A stretch of 64,000 bases of DNA from CTSoil-043 sp963821235 (GTDB lineage: Bacteria > Chloroflexota > Limnocylindria > Limnocylindrales > CSP1-4): positions 2,232,001-2,296,000 of the forward strand of contig CAWGCS010000001.1 in assembly GCA_963821235.1 (NCBI GenBank), given 5' to 3'. A program made the position numbers and the translations under genes. The notes under the pieces were generated by a model that saw only the letters and a list, made by a program, of their open reading frames with translations, had not been told where the DNA came from and did not search any database. Of the stretch, positions 42,339 through 50,990 are shown piece after piece; within the stretch, counting starts at the first letter, position 1; each line of letters begins with the position of its first letter.

Positions 42339-44135
42339 ATGAACCGCCCGCAGGAGCCGCGGCCCCGCGCCCGTTCGGCCTTCACGGCAGCCTTCCTGTC
42401 GCTCCTCTTCCCGGGCCTCGGCCATGCCTATGCGCGAGCCTGGTACCGGGCTGTCGCCTTCGCCGCGCCGCCGTTCCTGCTGCTGGCCCTCGGCCTGGGG
42501 ATCGTGGCCACCTACCGCATCGAGCTCGTCGGCGTCGCCCTCCAGCCGCCCGTCCTGGTGGCCATCCTCGCCGGCAACGTCGTCGCCCTCGGCTACCGGG
42601 TCGTGGCGGCCGTCGACGCCTACCGGGTCGCCGCCTTCCTCAACCGCTGGGACGAAGGAGCGGGACGCCTCGGTCCCTCCCGGGCGGTCCTGGCTCCCCT
42701 CTCCCTGGCCGGCCTCCTGGCCGTCATCCTTGTGATGGGCGGGGCCCATGCCGCCGTGGCCTACTACGACATGCAGGCCCTCGACCTCGTGAACGGCGTC
42801 TTCAACCCCGTCGGCGACGAGCCGACCCCGGAGCCGACGGGGAGCGCCCAGGCCTCGCCGGACGGAAGCGCGGAGCCGACCGAGTCGCCCCTCACGACTT
42901 CGCCGCCGGGGGCGACCTCCGTCCCGGCGGGGCCGACGAAGGCGCCGTGGGACGGCAAGGGCCGCCTCAACGTCCTGCTCATCGGCTCCGATCGGCGGCC
43001 CGGCGAGGGCTCCTACAACACCGACACGCTCATCGTCGTCAGCGTCGATCCGCGGACCGGCCAGGTGGCGATGTTCAGCCTGCCCCGCGACACGACCGGG
43101 ATCCCCCTCCCCGACGTTCCCGCGCGGTCGGTCTTCGGGTCGACCTGGAACCGCAAGATCAACGCCCTCTTCGAGCAGGCGCGGGCCCGGCCGGACCTCT
43201 TCCCCGGCGGCAAGCTGAGCGGCTACCAAGCCCTCAAGGACACCCTGGGCGGGCTCTACGGCCTGGATATCCAGTACTTCGTGGAGGTCGACTTCAACGG
43301 CTTCCGCAAGGTGATCGACGCCCTGGGCGGCGTGACGATCAACGTCCAGCTGCCGGTCGTCGATGACAACTACCCCGGCGACACCGGCAAGCTGCGGGTC
43401 TACATCCCGACCGGCGTCCAGCACATGACCGGGGCGGAGGCGCTCATCTATGCCCGCTCCCGCCACGGGTCGTCGGACTTCGACCGGGCCGCCCGCCAGC
43501 AGCGGGTCATCCTGTCGCTCCGCCAGCAGGCCGACTTCGCGACCCTGGCTCGTCCGGATGTCCTTTCCCAGCTCGTTACCGCCACCAAGGGCGCGGTCAA
43601 GACCGACTTTCCGGTCTCGCTCCTGCCCCAGCTCATCGACGTCGCCCAGAAGATCGACATCGGGAACGTCCGCTCCTTCGTCTTCACGCCCCCCTACTAC
43701 GGGACGGAGGGCTACGTGAACGGGCTGTACGTCCTGCAAGCCAACGTGAGCCGGATCCAGCAGGCGGCGGCCAACGCCTTCGACTTCGACCCGCGCGAGC
43801 AGGCCCAGCGCCAGGAGATCGCCGAGGAGGGCGCCGTCGTCTGGGTGGTCAGCAGCACGGGCGAGACGGGGCGGGCCACGACGCTGGCGGGCTACCTCGA
43901 CTTCGAGGGCTTCGCCGCCTCCCCGCCGCGCGGGCAGGAGCCGGACACGACGACCGCGACCACGGTCGTGACGGCCTACAACGGGGCCGAGGCGACGTAC
44001 CCCAAGACGATCGCCCGCCTCGAGAAGATCTTCGTGGTGACGGTCACGACCGCCACCGATCCCAAGATGCGGGCGGACATCGTGGTCGTCCAGGGAACGG
44101 CGACGCCGGCGCTCGAGGCTCCCGTCAACCCCTGA
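42339..44135 (+). CDS. LytR-CpsA-Psr (LCP) family glycopolymer ligase with multi-helix N-terminus
   Basis: 598 residues. LCP proteins attach undecaprenyl-linked glycopolymers to peptidoglycan. About four hydrophobic helices lie in residues 14-140 rather than the usual single anchor, then a Pro/Thr/Ser-rich spacer. The LCP domain begins near 208 (LNVLLIGSDRRPGEGSYNTDT) with LPRDTTG and the phosphate-binding YARSRHGSSDFDRAARQQR. A C-terminal LytR_C-like domain (about 490-598) has VWVVSSTGETGRATTLAGYL. Divergent from ileS and convergent with ilvE (15-nt gap). The upstream open frame lacks hydrophobic character and is excluded. Confidence 0.92.
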   Translation: MNRPQEPRPRARSAFTAAFLSLLFPGLGHAYARAWYRAVAFAAPPFLLLALGLGIVATYRIELVGVALQPPVLVAILAGNVVALGYRVVAAVDAYRVAAFLNRWDEGAGRLGPSRAVLAPLSLAGLLAVILVMGGAHAAVAYYDMQALDLVNGVFNPVGDEPTPEPTGSAQASPDGSAEPTESPLTTSPPGATSVPAGPTKAPWDGKGRLNVLLIGSDRRPGEGSYNTDTLIVVSVDPRTGQVAMFSLPRDTTGIPLPDVPARSVFGSTWNRKINALFEQARARPDLFPGGKLSGYQALKDTLGGLYGLDIQYFVEVDFNGFRKVIDALGGVTINVQLPVVDDNYPGDTGKLRVYIPTGVQHMTGAEALIYARSRHGSSDFDRAARQQRVILSLRQQADFATLARPDVLSQLVTATKGAVKTDFPVSLLPQLIDVAQKIDIGNVRSFVFTPPYYGTEGYVNGLYVLQANVSRIQQAAANAFDFDPREQAQRQEIAEEGAVVWVVSSTGETGRATTLAGYLDFEGFAASPPRGQEPDTTTATTVVTAYNGAEATYPKTIARLEKIFVVTVTTATDPKMRADIVVVQGTATPALEAPVNP

Positions 44136-44150
44136 CCGGAGCCGCCCGCG

Positions 44151-45131
44151 TCAGCCGCCGTAGACCGGCGTGACCCAGTGGGCGTAGGCCGGGACGTTGC
44201 CGCGCACGATGTCGAAGTAGCGATCCTTGATCCGCCTCGTGATCGGGCCCGGGACGCCGCCGCCGAGCGGCCGCCGGTCGACCTCGATGATCGGGCTGAT
44301 CTGGGCCCCCGTCCCACAGAAGAAGGCCTCGTCGGCGATGTAGATCTCGGAGCGGTCGATCGAGCGCTCGACGACCCGCAGGCCGAGCTCGGCGCAGATC
44401 TCGACGATGCCGGCCCGGGTGATCCCCTCCAGGATGTCGTCGGTCACCGGCGGGGTGAGGAGCACGCCGTCGCGGAGCACGAAGATGTTCTCGGCCGATC
44501 CCTCGGAGATGTGGCCGTCTTCGGTCAGGACGAGCGCCTCGTCGAACCCGTTGAGGAGCGCCTCGGACTTGCTGAAGGCGGGATTGACGTAGCTGCCCAC
44601 GATCTTCGCCCGCGAGGGGATGGCCGGGTCCGCGGTGCGGCGCCAGGAGACCGTCCCGATCCTGACCCCGACGTTGGTGTCCACGTAGTCCCCGAAGGGC
44701 AGGGCCAGGATGTAGTAGCGGTGCTCCAGCCCGTGCAGCTTCACGCCGATCGCCTGGGTGCTCTTGTAGAAGGACGGCCGCACGTAGGCGTCCTCGCGGA
44801 AGCCGTTCCGCCGCAGCACTTCGATGGCCTGCGACGTCAGCGTGTCGACCGAGGGGAGGTCGGTCATGAGGAGGATCTTGGCGGAGTTGCGGATCCGCTC
44901 CATGTGCTCGCGGACCTTCAGGGCGTAGAGCTGGCCGCGCTCCTCGTTCCAGTAGGCCCGGATCCCTTCGAAGACGGCGGTGCCGTACATGAAGGCGTGG
45001 GTCATGATGCTGACGTTCGCCTCGCCGAGCGGGACGTAGCGGCCCTCGAAGAGGCAGACGAGGGAGGCCGGGTCGGCGGGCGCTGCGGCCGCGCGCGGCG
45101 CCTCGGCGGCGGTCGGCTTCTGGGTCAGCAT
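44151..45131 (-). CDS. ilvE: Branched-chain amino acid aminotransferase
   Basis: 326 residues, class IV PLP enzyme transferring the amino group in Val, Leu and Ile metabolism. Motifs: THAFMYGTAVFEGIRAYW, VRPSFYKSTQ, the PLP-Lys region SRAKIVGSYVNPAFSKSEA, and LTEDGHISEGSAENIFVL. The N-terminus has about 25 extra Ala-rich residues. Monocistronic by position, with a TATACT -10 53 nt upstream. Confidence 0.95.
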   Translation of the reverse strand: MLTQKPTAAEAPRAAAAPADPASLVCLFEGRYVPLGEANVSIMTHAFMYGTAVFEGIRAYWNEERGQLYALKVREHMERIRNSAKILLMTDLPSVDTLTSQAIEVLRRNGFREDAYVRPSFYKSTQAIGVKLHGLEHRYYILALPFGDYVDTNVGVRIGTVSWRRTADPAIPSRAKIVGSYVNPAFSKSEALLNGFDEALVLTEDGHISEGSAENIFVLRDGVLLTPPVTDDILEGITRAGIVEICAELGLRVVERSIDRSEIYIADEAFFCGTGAQISPIIEVDRRPLGGGVPGPITRRIKDRYFDIVRGNVPAYAHWVTPVYGG

Positions 45132-45183
45132 GGATCGCTCCTTCGCGGGGTCCCGGCGGAGGCCTACCGTCCGGGGCTTCCCG

Positions 45184-45189
45184 AGTATA
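45184..45189 (-). promoter_or_regulatory. TATACT -10 ahead of ilvE
   Basis: Minus strand GGTCTATACT, about 53 nt before the ilvE ATG in the 135-nt gap after the antiporter gene. No -35 consensus. Confidence 0.45.
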
Positions 45190-45266
45190 GACCCGGGGGC
45201 CCTTCCGGCCGGACGCGCCGCGACCGACCCGGCCGCGCGTCAGGCCGGCGCGCGGGAGCCGGAGCC

Positions 45267-46316
45267 TCAGCCGACACCGGCGAGCGAGGCCAGGACGATG
45301 GCCAGGTAGACGGCGTAGAAGGCGCCACCCACGAGAAGCCCCTGGCCCGTCAGGCGACCCCGCCGCAGGGCCGGCAGGACCACGGCACAGAGCGACGCGA
45401 CGGCGATCCCGGCCGAGAGAAAGGCGATGGCGGTCCCCGGCCCGATCGCCCAGGCGTCGGGCGCGAAGATGAGGGCGACGCTCGGGGGGATGGCGCTCTG
45501 GAAGACCATCGCCCCGCTGATGTTGCCGAGGGCGAGGTTGTCCTTCCCCTGGCGGACCCAGATCACGCTGTTGAACTTCTCGGGCAGCTCGGTCGCGATC
45601 GGGGCGATGACGAGGGCCAGCAGCGTCCCGTCCACGCCCAGCGACCCGGCGACGCGCTCCACGGCGTCGACGAAGAAGGCCGCCCCGACGATGATGCAGG
45701 TGAGGGCGACGGCGAGCTGGAAGACGACGATCGGGAGGCCCGGCGGCTCGTCCGGATCGCGCCGTCCGGCGGGCTGCAGGCGGTGGAGGCGCAGCGGCTC
45801 CGGGTCGTCGAGGCCGTCGTCGCGCTCCTCGCGCAGGTGGGCCCGCACGTAGCGCAGGTAGAGGAGCAGGAGGCCGATCGCGACCAGCCAGGAGAAGGGC
45901 CGCAGCTCCGCCGGCAGGAACGCCGCGCCGATGGCCAGGGCGTAGGCCACCAGGAACGCCCGCGCGTCCCTCCCCAGCAGACCCAGGTCGAGCCGCGCCT
46001 GGGTCCCCGACGACCGCCGCCGCCGGAAGGCGAGGATGGCCACGCCGGTGACGAACATGGCAAGCGTGCCGAGCATGAACGGGGCGCCCAGGATCGCCCC
46101 GATCCCGACCTCGTCGCCGGCCGCCCCGCCGGCGAAGACGATGGCGATGAGCGGGATCATCGTCTCCGGGAGCGCCGTGCCCACAGCCGCCAGCACGCTT
46201 CCCACGGCACCCTCGGCGAGGTCGAGGCGATGCCCGAACCATTCCACTCCGTTCGTGAAGAGCTCCGCCCCGACGAGGATGACTACCAGCGACGCGGCCA
46301 GGATGAGGACGTCCAC
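45267..46316 (-). CDS. Ca2+/cation antiporter (CaCA family, Na+/Ca2+ exchanger-like)
   Basis: 349 residues, about ten membrane helices in two inverted halves. Each half has an alpha-repeat: GSVLAAVGTALPETMIPL with GIGAILGAPFM, and IAPIATELPEKFNSV with ALGNISGAMVFQS. These acidic TALPE/TELPE motifs bind the cation. A charged cytoplasmic loop (about 175-205) joins the halves. Function as Na+ or H+/Ca2+ exchanger is by family. It starts 3 nt after the DUF1634 gene. Confidence 0.9.
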   Translation of the reverse strand: MDVLILAASLVVILVGAELFTNGVEWFGHRLDLAEGAVGSVLAAVGTALPETMIPLIAIVFAGGAAGDEVGIGAILGAPFMLGTLAMFVTGVAILAFRRRRSSGTQARLDLGLLGRDARAFLVAYALAIGAAFLPAELRPFSWLVAIGLLLLYLRYVRAHLREERDDGLDDPEPLRLHRLQPAGRRDPDEPPGLPIVVFQLAVALTCIIVGAAFFVDAVERVAGSLGVDGTLLALVIAPIATELPEKFNSVIWVRQGKDNLALGNISGAMVFQSAIPPSVALIFAPDAWAIGPGTAIAFLSAGIAVASLCAVVLPALRRGRLTGQGLLVGGAFYAVYLAIVLASLAGVG

Positions 46317-46319
46317 GCC

Positions 46320-46733
46320 TCAGCTGCCGACCGTGCCGGCGACGACGGCCAGGCCGATGATGACCAGGACGCCGATCCCGAGGGCGGTGAGCCGGCGATC
46401 GCCGACTCGGGCGAAGCCCAGGGTGGCGGCGCCGACGCGCAGGAGGGGCGTGCCGATCGTGGCGATCAGGCCGAGCCACAGGAAGCCCTCCGCGCGCAGG
46501 GCGAGCAGGTTCGACGGCAGGGCGGCGAGATCGAGCGGCGGCCAGCCGGCGTCGAGTGGCGAGCGGCCTTCCGCGACGAGCAGCGCGCAGCCGATCGCGA
46601 GGAGGGCGATCGCAAGCCGCGTGCCCCATGTGAGAAGGCGCGCGATGCGGGCCTCGACGCCGGCCGGAGCCGCCCCGACGCCGCCGTCGGCCCCTACGGG
46701 CGCCGCGGGACCGGTCCCCGCCACGCCGCTCAT
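46320..46733 (-). CDS. DUF1634 family membrane protein
   Basis: 137 residues, three hydrophobic helices (about 34-54, 80-100, 113-135) with a Gly/Ala/Pro-rich N-terminus. Small proteins of this type accompany TauE/SafE permeases, as here: its ATG overlaps the stop of the permease gene (ATGA). Likely an accessory subunit; function unproven. Confidence 0.75.
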   Translation of the reverse strand: MSGVAGTGPAAPVGADGGVGAAPAGVEARIARLLTWGTRLAIALLAIGCALLVAEGRSPLDAGWPPLDLAALPSNLLALRAEGFLWLGLIATIGTPLLRVGAATLGFARVGDRRLTALGIGVLVIIGLAVVAGTVGS

Positions 46734-47566
46734 CCCAGCGCCCTGACGGTCATCTGGACGGCGGTCAGGGCGAGGACCCCGACGAAGAGGAGACGCAGGT
46801 AGCGGACGTCGATCCGGTGGGCCAGCCTGGAGCCCAGCATCGCCCCCGCGAAGACGCCGACCGCGGTCGGGCCCGCCACGTAGGGGTCGATGCCGCCGCG
46901 GAGGAGGTAGACGATCGCCGAGGCGGCCGCCGTCACCCCGATCATCAGGTTGCTGGTGGCCGTCGCCACCTTGAGCGGCACCCCCATCACGAGGTGCATG
47001 AGGGGGACCTTGACGATGCCGCCCCCCACCCCCAGGAGGGCCGAGATGATCCCGGCGCCCAGGCTGCCGGCCGCGCCGGCGCCGAGGCGCCGCGGTCGGT
47101 AGCCGGGCCCGGCGAGCTCGCCGGCGAAGCCGGCGCCGGGAGCCGGGTCGTCGATCCCCGCCGCGCCGGGACCGGGACGTCCCTCCTCGGCGGGGCTGGT
47201 CGCGCCTCCGGCGCGGCGGATCATGCTCCAGGCCGTGTAGGCCAGGAGGGTCGCGAAGAGGCCGGCCAGGACGCGGTCCGGCAGGAGGAAGGCGACGAGG
47301 CCGCCGAGCAGCGCGCCGGTCGCCGTGAAGAGCTCCAGGAGCATGCCCAGGCGAAGGTTCGCCAGGTGGCGCTCCAGGTACACGCCCGCCGCGGCGCTGC
47401 TCGTCACGATGACGCAGACGAGGCTGACGGCCACCGCCTCGCGGAAAGGCACCCCGAAGGCGACGGTGAGGAGGGGGACGATGAGGATCCCTCCCCCCAG
47501 CCCCAGGAGGGACCCGAAGACCCCGGCGCCGAGGCCGCCGGCCGCGAGGAGCAGCCCGACGATCAC
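46730..47566 (-). CDS. TauE/SafE family sulfite/anion exporter
   Basis: 278 residues, about eight helices in two related halves, each opening with a glycine-rich motif: GSLLGLGGGILIVPLLTVAFG and SALLGVGGGIVKVPLMHLVMG. The family moves sulfite, sulfonates or similar organic anions; the substrate here is unknown. GTG start at 47566, 34 nt after rpsR. Translationally coupled to the DUF1634 gene. Confidence 0.9.
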   Translation of the reverse strand: MIVGLLLAAGGLGAGVFGSLLGLGGGILIVPLLTVAFGVPFREAVAVSLVCVIVTSSAAAGVYLERHLANLRLGMLLELFTATGALLGGLVAFLLPDRVLAGLFATLLAYTAWSMIRRAGGATSPAEEGRPGPGAAGIDDPAPGAGFAGELAGPGYRPRRLGAGAAGSLGAGIISALLGVGGGIVKVPLMHLVMGVPLKVATATSNLMIGVTAAASAIVYLLRGGIDPYVAGPTAVGVFAGAMLGSRLAHRIDVRYLRLLFVGVLALTAVQMTVRALG

Positions 47567-47600
47567 CCTGCGCTGGGCCGGCGGCCGCGCGGGCGCGCGG

Positions 47601-47867
47601 TCAGGGCCGGAGGTGCTGCGGCGCGTACGGCAGCAGCGCCACGTGCCTGGCCCGCTTGAGGGCCACCGCCAGCTCGCGCTGGTGCGCGGCGCAAGTGCCG
47701 GTCTTGCGGCGCGGCTCGATCTTGGCCCGCTCCGAGAGGTAGCGGCGGAGGCGGCTGACCTCCTTGTAGTCGATCTGCGACGTCTTGTCGGCGCAGAAGG
47801 CGCAGACCTTGCGGCGCCGGCGATCGCGGTAGTAGTCGTCGCGCTTGCGGGATCGAGAAGGCGGCAT
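47601..47867 (-). CDS. rpsR: 30S ribosomal protein S18
   Basis: 88 residues. Contains RRRKVCAFCADKTSQIDYKEVSRLRRYLSE (given in parts: CAFCADK then IDYKEVSRLRRY), RKTGTCAAHQRELAVALKRAR and LLPYA. The CxxC plus later Cys suggests the zinc-binding S18 type. Third gene of rpsF-ssb-rpsR. ATG at 47867; upstream open frame belongs to an ssb shadow. Confidence 0.96.
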   Translation of the reverse strand: MPPSRSRKRDDYYRDRRRRKVCAFCADKTSQIDYKEVSRLRRYLSERAKIEPRRKTGTCAAHQRELAVALKRARHVALLPYAPQHLRP

Positions 47868-47895
47868 CGGGGGAGGTGCTCCTAGGGTCGAGGTG

Positions 47896-48354
47896 TCAGA
47901 AGGGGAGGTCGTCGAGGTCGGATGGGGCGTCGTCCGACTGGGCGTCGCGGCGGACGGGCGAGGAGCCGGACGGGCGCGCGTCGGCCGGGAACGGCGGCGC
48001 GAAGCCGCTCTCACCCTCCTCGCGCGGCCGGCGGTCGAGGTTCGTGACCTGGTTGGCGATGAGCTCCGTCGTGTACCGCTTCTGGCCCTGCTGGTCTTCC
48101 CACTGGCGGGTCTGGAGGCGACCCTCCACGTAGACCTTCATGCCCTTACGGAGGTTCTCGGCGACCCGCTCGCCCAGCTGGGCCCAGGCCACCACGCGGA
48201 ACCACTCGGTCTCTTCCTGCCAGTTGCCGTCCTGGCCCTTGTAGTTGCGGTTCACGGCGACCGTGAACTGGGTGACGGCCTGACCGCTCGGGGTGTACCG
48301 CATCTCCGGGTCGCGCCCGAGGTTCCCGATGATCATCACCTTGTTCAGGGACAC
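47896..48354 (-). CDS. ssb: Single-stranded DNA-binding protein
   Basis: 152 residues. OB-fold with NKVMIIGNLGRDPEMRYTPSG, TEWFRVVAWAQLGERV and VYVEGRLQTRQWEDQQG. A Ser/Pro/Asp-rich linker leads to the acidic protein-interaction tip DLDDLPF. GTG start at 48354. Lies in the standard rpsF-ssb-rpsR operon. Confidence 0.97.
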   Translation of the reverse strand: MSLNKVMIIGNLGRDPEMRYTPSGQAVTQFTVAVNRNYKGQDGNWQEETEWFRVVAWAQLGERVAENLRKGMKVYVEGRLQTRQWEDQQGQKRYTTELIANQVTNLDRRPREEGESGFAPPFPADARPSGSSPVRRDAQSDDAPSDLDDLPF

Positions 48355-48390
48355 GGGATGAGCCTCCGTCTGCGGGACTGGGGCAGGTGG

Positions 48391-48810
48391 TCAGTCGGTC
48401 GCGGCCGGGGCCGCCTCGCTCTCGGATTCGTCGATGCGCTCACCCTGCGGCTCCTCCTCCTCGTCGACGGGAGCCGGGGTCAGATCGGCGTCGTCGGCCT
48501 TCCCGCTGCGAGCGGCGCGAACCGGGCGGTCGACCCGGACGACGAGGTGGCGCAGCACCTCCTCGGTGATGAGGAGCGTGCGCTCCAGGTCGACGATCGC
48601 CTCTGCCGGCGCGTCGAAGTGGAGGATGTGGTACGACCCGTCGCGATAGCGATCGATCGGGTAGGCGAGGCGGCGGCGACCCCAGGGGGCCGCCTTGACG
48701 ATCTGCCCGCCGGCTTCGCCGAGCTGGCGTGTCGTCTTCTCGAGGACCGCCTGGATCCGGTCGTCCGGCGCATCCGGCCGGAGGACGAGCATGAGTTCGT
48801 AGCGGCGCAT
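48391..48810 (-). CDS. rpsF: 30S ribosomal protein S6
   Basis: 139 residues. RRYELMLVLRPDAPDDRI, APWGRRRLAYPIDRYRDGSY and ITEEVLRHLVVRVDR are characteristic. An acidic C-terminal tail of about 40 residues (PVDEEEEPQGERIDESESE) extends past the S6 fold. ATG at 48810; first gene of rpsF-ssb-rpsR. Confidence 0.96.
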   Translation of the reverse strand: MRRYELMLVLRPDAPDDRIQAVLEKTTRQLGEAGGQIVKAAPWGRRRLAYPIDRYRDGSYHILHFDAPAEAIVDLERTLLITEEVLRHLVVRVDRPVRAARSGKADDADLTPAPVDEEEEPQGERIDESESEAAPAATD

Positions 48811-48899
48811 GGCCGTCCGTACTCCTTCCTGTGGGGAATGCCCCGCTCGGCGCGGCCGGAACCCGGCCCGTCCCCCGGCGGAGCAGAAAGGACCGCGGG

Positions 48900-48908
48900 A
48901 GTGTACCA
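48900..48908 (-). promoter_or_regulatory. Extended -10 for rpsF-ssb-rpsR
   Basis: Minus strand TGGTACACT, i.e. TG, one base, TACACT, about 90 nt before the rpsF ATG in the 228-nt divergent gap with the CpaE-like gene. Confidence 0.45.
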
Positions 48909-48996
48909 CGGGAGGCTGCTCCGACCGCCGCCCGCCGACCTGGATCACGCTGCGAGACCGGGCCGGGAGCCGCGGGCGACGGTCGGGCCCGCCATG

Positions 48997-49024
48997 TATC
49001 CTTCGCCCCGTTCACGCACGTGAA
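48997..49024 (+). promoter_or_regulatory. Candidate promoter and palindrome ahead of the CpaE-like gene
   Basis: A -10-like TATCCT (48997-49002) is followed by the inverted repeat TTCACG-CA-CGTGAA at 49011-49024, 14 nt before the GTG start. A symmetrical site between promoter and start is a plausible repressor operator; no regulator gene is adjacent. Confidence 0.35.
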
Positions 49025-49038
49025 GGGACTCACACCAG

Positions 49039-50259
49039 GTGTCGACCGCCTCCATCCTCCTGCTCTCGGCCGTCGCGGAGGCGGCCGCGCCCGTCGCCGA
49101 CGCCCTCCGGACGGCCGGGCACCACATCACCGTGATCCCCGACGCCGACGAGTCGATCCGGCGGGCCGGCGACTTCGGGCTCGTCGTCATCGACGCCGTG
49201 GACCCGCCCCGCTCGGGCGTCGAGGTCTGCGCCGAGATCCGGCGCACCCCCGCACTGGCCGGGATCCCCGTCCTCTGCATCTCCCAGGAGGACGACGTCG
49301 AGGAGCGGGTCCGCTTCCTGGAGGCGGGCGCGGACGACGTCATCGCCCGTCCTTTCGACCCGCGCGAGCTCGAGGCGCGGGTCGAAGGGCTGCTGATCCG
49401 CTTCCGCCGCTCCCGCGACCTCGCCCCCCTGACCGGGGGTGACCTGGCGGCCGGCGGGCGCCGCCGCGTCATCGCCTGCTTCAGCCCGAAGGGCGGCGTC
49501 GGGACCACGACGATCGCCGTCAACATCGCCGCCTTCCTGGCCCTCCACTGGCCCGGCAGGGTGGCGATCGTCGATCTCGACCTCGACTTCGGCCAGGTTG
49601 CCACGCACCTCAACGTGCGGCCCCGCCTGACGCTCTCGGACCTCGCCGCCGACGAGGCGGGGACGCGCGAGCCGGAGCTGCTTCGAACGTACGCGGAGAA
49701 GTCCGAGCCGGGCATCCAGGTGATCGCCGCGCCGGCGACCCCGGAGCTCGGGCGGGCGATCACCGGCCCGCAGGTCGACGCGATCCTGACGACGGCGCCG
49801 CTGGCCTACCAGGCCGTCGTCGTCGATGCCGGCTCCTCCCTCGACGAGCTGTCGCTCCTCGTCCTCGCTCGCGCGGAGGCGGTCGTCGTGCCGATCGTGC
49901 CGGAGATCGGCGCCCTCAAGGCGCTGCACGGCTTCCTCGAGTACATGGCGGCCGAGGGCACCCTGCCGGCGACGTCGACCTTCGTCCTGAACCACCTCTT
50001 CGCCCGGGACATGCTCTCGATGCGCCAGATCGAGAACTCCATCGCCGCCAAGGTGGACGTGGAGCTCCCCTACGACGCCGGGCTTTACCTGAAGGCGATC
50101 AACGAGGGCGTGCCCATCGTCCGCAGCGCGCCGGCGTCGGCGCCGGGCCGAGCCCTGGTCCGGCTCGGCGTGCTCGCGGCGGGCGTCGATGAGGCGAGCG
50201 AGCCGGTCCCGGACGAGCGGCGAGGCGGGATCTTCGGCGGCCTGCGTCGGCGCGGCTGA
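49039..50259 (+). CDS. cpaE: CpaE-like pilus-assembly ATPase with N-terminal pseudo-receiver
   Basis: 406 residues. ParA/MinD-superfamily ATPase of the Tad/Flp system, thought to help localise pilus assembly. Residues about 1-120 resemble a response-regulator receiver, with a candidate Asp52. The N-terminal acidic pair is absent and the conserved Lys is Arg (ARPFDP), so phosphorylation is doubtful. The ATPase has the deviant Walker A KGGVGTTT at 151-158, VAIVDLDLDFGQ and AVVVDAGSSLDEL. GTG start. It heads the Tad gene cluster, separated from tadE by a divergent gene. Confidence 0.9.
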   Translation: MSTASILLLSAVAEAAAPVADALRTAGHHITVIPDADESIRRAGDFGLVVIDAVDPPRSGVEVCAEIRRTPALAGIPVLCISQEDDVEERVRFLEAGADDVIARPFDPRELEARVEGLLIRFRRSRDLAPLTGGDLAAGGRRRVIACFSPKGGVGTTTIAVNIAAFLALHWPGRVAIVDLDLDFGQVATHLNVRPRLTLSDLAADEAGTREPELLRTYAEKSEPGIQVIAAPATPELGRAITGPQVDAILTTAPLAYQAVVVDAGSSLDELSLLVLARAEAVVVPIVPEIGALKALHGFLEYMAAEGTLPATSTFVLNHLFARDMLSMRQIENSIAAKVDVELPYDAGLYLKAINEGVPIVRSAPASAPGRALVRLGVLAAGVDEASEPVPDERRGGIFGGLRRRG

Positions 50260-50325
50260 CGCAGCAGCCTGTCCCGCCCGCCGAGCGGCTCCCCGGGGTC
50301 GCCGGCCAGCCCGGGTCTCGCGCCC

Positions 50326-50718
50326 TCAGCCGTCCTGGACGGTCACCTGGCCGGCCTGCACGATCGAGATCTGGCCGCCCCAGGCGCAGGTGCAGCGCGA
50401 CTGGCTCGTCAGGACCGGGACGCCCCCCGCGCTCACCTTCGTCGAGCCGGGCGTCCACGGCGAGGACGTGACGGGGATGCAGGGCTGCGGGGTGAGGACT
50501 CCCATCGCGGCCGACGTCGCGGCGGCGACCTGAGGGTTCGACGGCGTCGTGCACATCCCGAAAGGCGCGATGTTGGCCATGGGCACGAAGTCGACGACGC
50601 GGGCCAGCAGCTGGCCGCCCGCCTGGAGGACCGGGGCGCTCGGAAGCACGGTCAGCGCGGCGGGGGCCACGCCGAACGTGCAGGTCATCTGGGCGCCGTT
50701 GACGACGAGCTCGGGCAT
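50326..50718 (-). CDS. DUF4280 (PAAR-like) domain protein
   Basis: 130 residues, whole protein one domain: NGAQMTCTFGVAPAALTVLPS, NIAPFGMCTTPSNPQVAAATSAA, GVLTPQPCIPV and CTCAWGGQISI. DUF4280 proteins are PAAR-like and in other genomes can cap spikes of contractile injection systems or type VI-like devices. No tube, sheath or baseplate gene is in this window, so that role is only a family inference. It faces cpaE convergently and tadE divergently, with Shine-Dalgarno GGGAGGA at good spacing. Confidence 0.85.
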   Translation of the reverse strand: MPELVVNGAQMTCTFGVAPAALTVLPSAPVLQAGGQLLARVVDFVPMANIAPFGMCTTPSNPQVAAATSAAMGVLTPQPCIPVTSSPWTPGSTKVSAGGVPVLTSQSRCTCAWGGQISIVQAGQVTVQDG

Positions 50719-50765
50719 CGCCGGTCCTCCCCTGCCCCACCGGCCGAGCGCCGGTGGACGGGCCG

Positions 50766-50774
50766 AGTGTCGCA
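50766..50774 (-). promoter_or_regulatory. Possible extended -10 for the DUF4280 gene
   Basis: Minus strand TGCGACACT about 48 nt before the ATG. GACACT departs from TATAAT but keeps the TGnNAnACT form seen at other promoters here. The 272-nt gap to tadE holds nothing else recognised except a possible GATACT (50928-50933) for tadE. Confidence 0.3.
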
Positions 50775-50990
50775 CGGGCTCGGTTGCCCCAACGGGCACT
50801 CGTGGGGGCACGCAGGGGCCGGGGACGGCCGGGCCACGGCCGCCTGCCTGGTGCCTCCCCACACCGCGGTACTAACGAGGCGGCGCGGCGGGACGAATCA
50901 CGGATGGGCCGGGGGCCGTGCCGGGCCGATACTCGCGAGGGGTCCGTCCTGTGGCGGCCCCGACGCTGCGTGCCGGGGAGTGGCAATACG

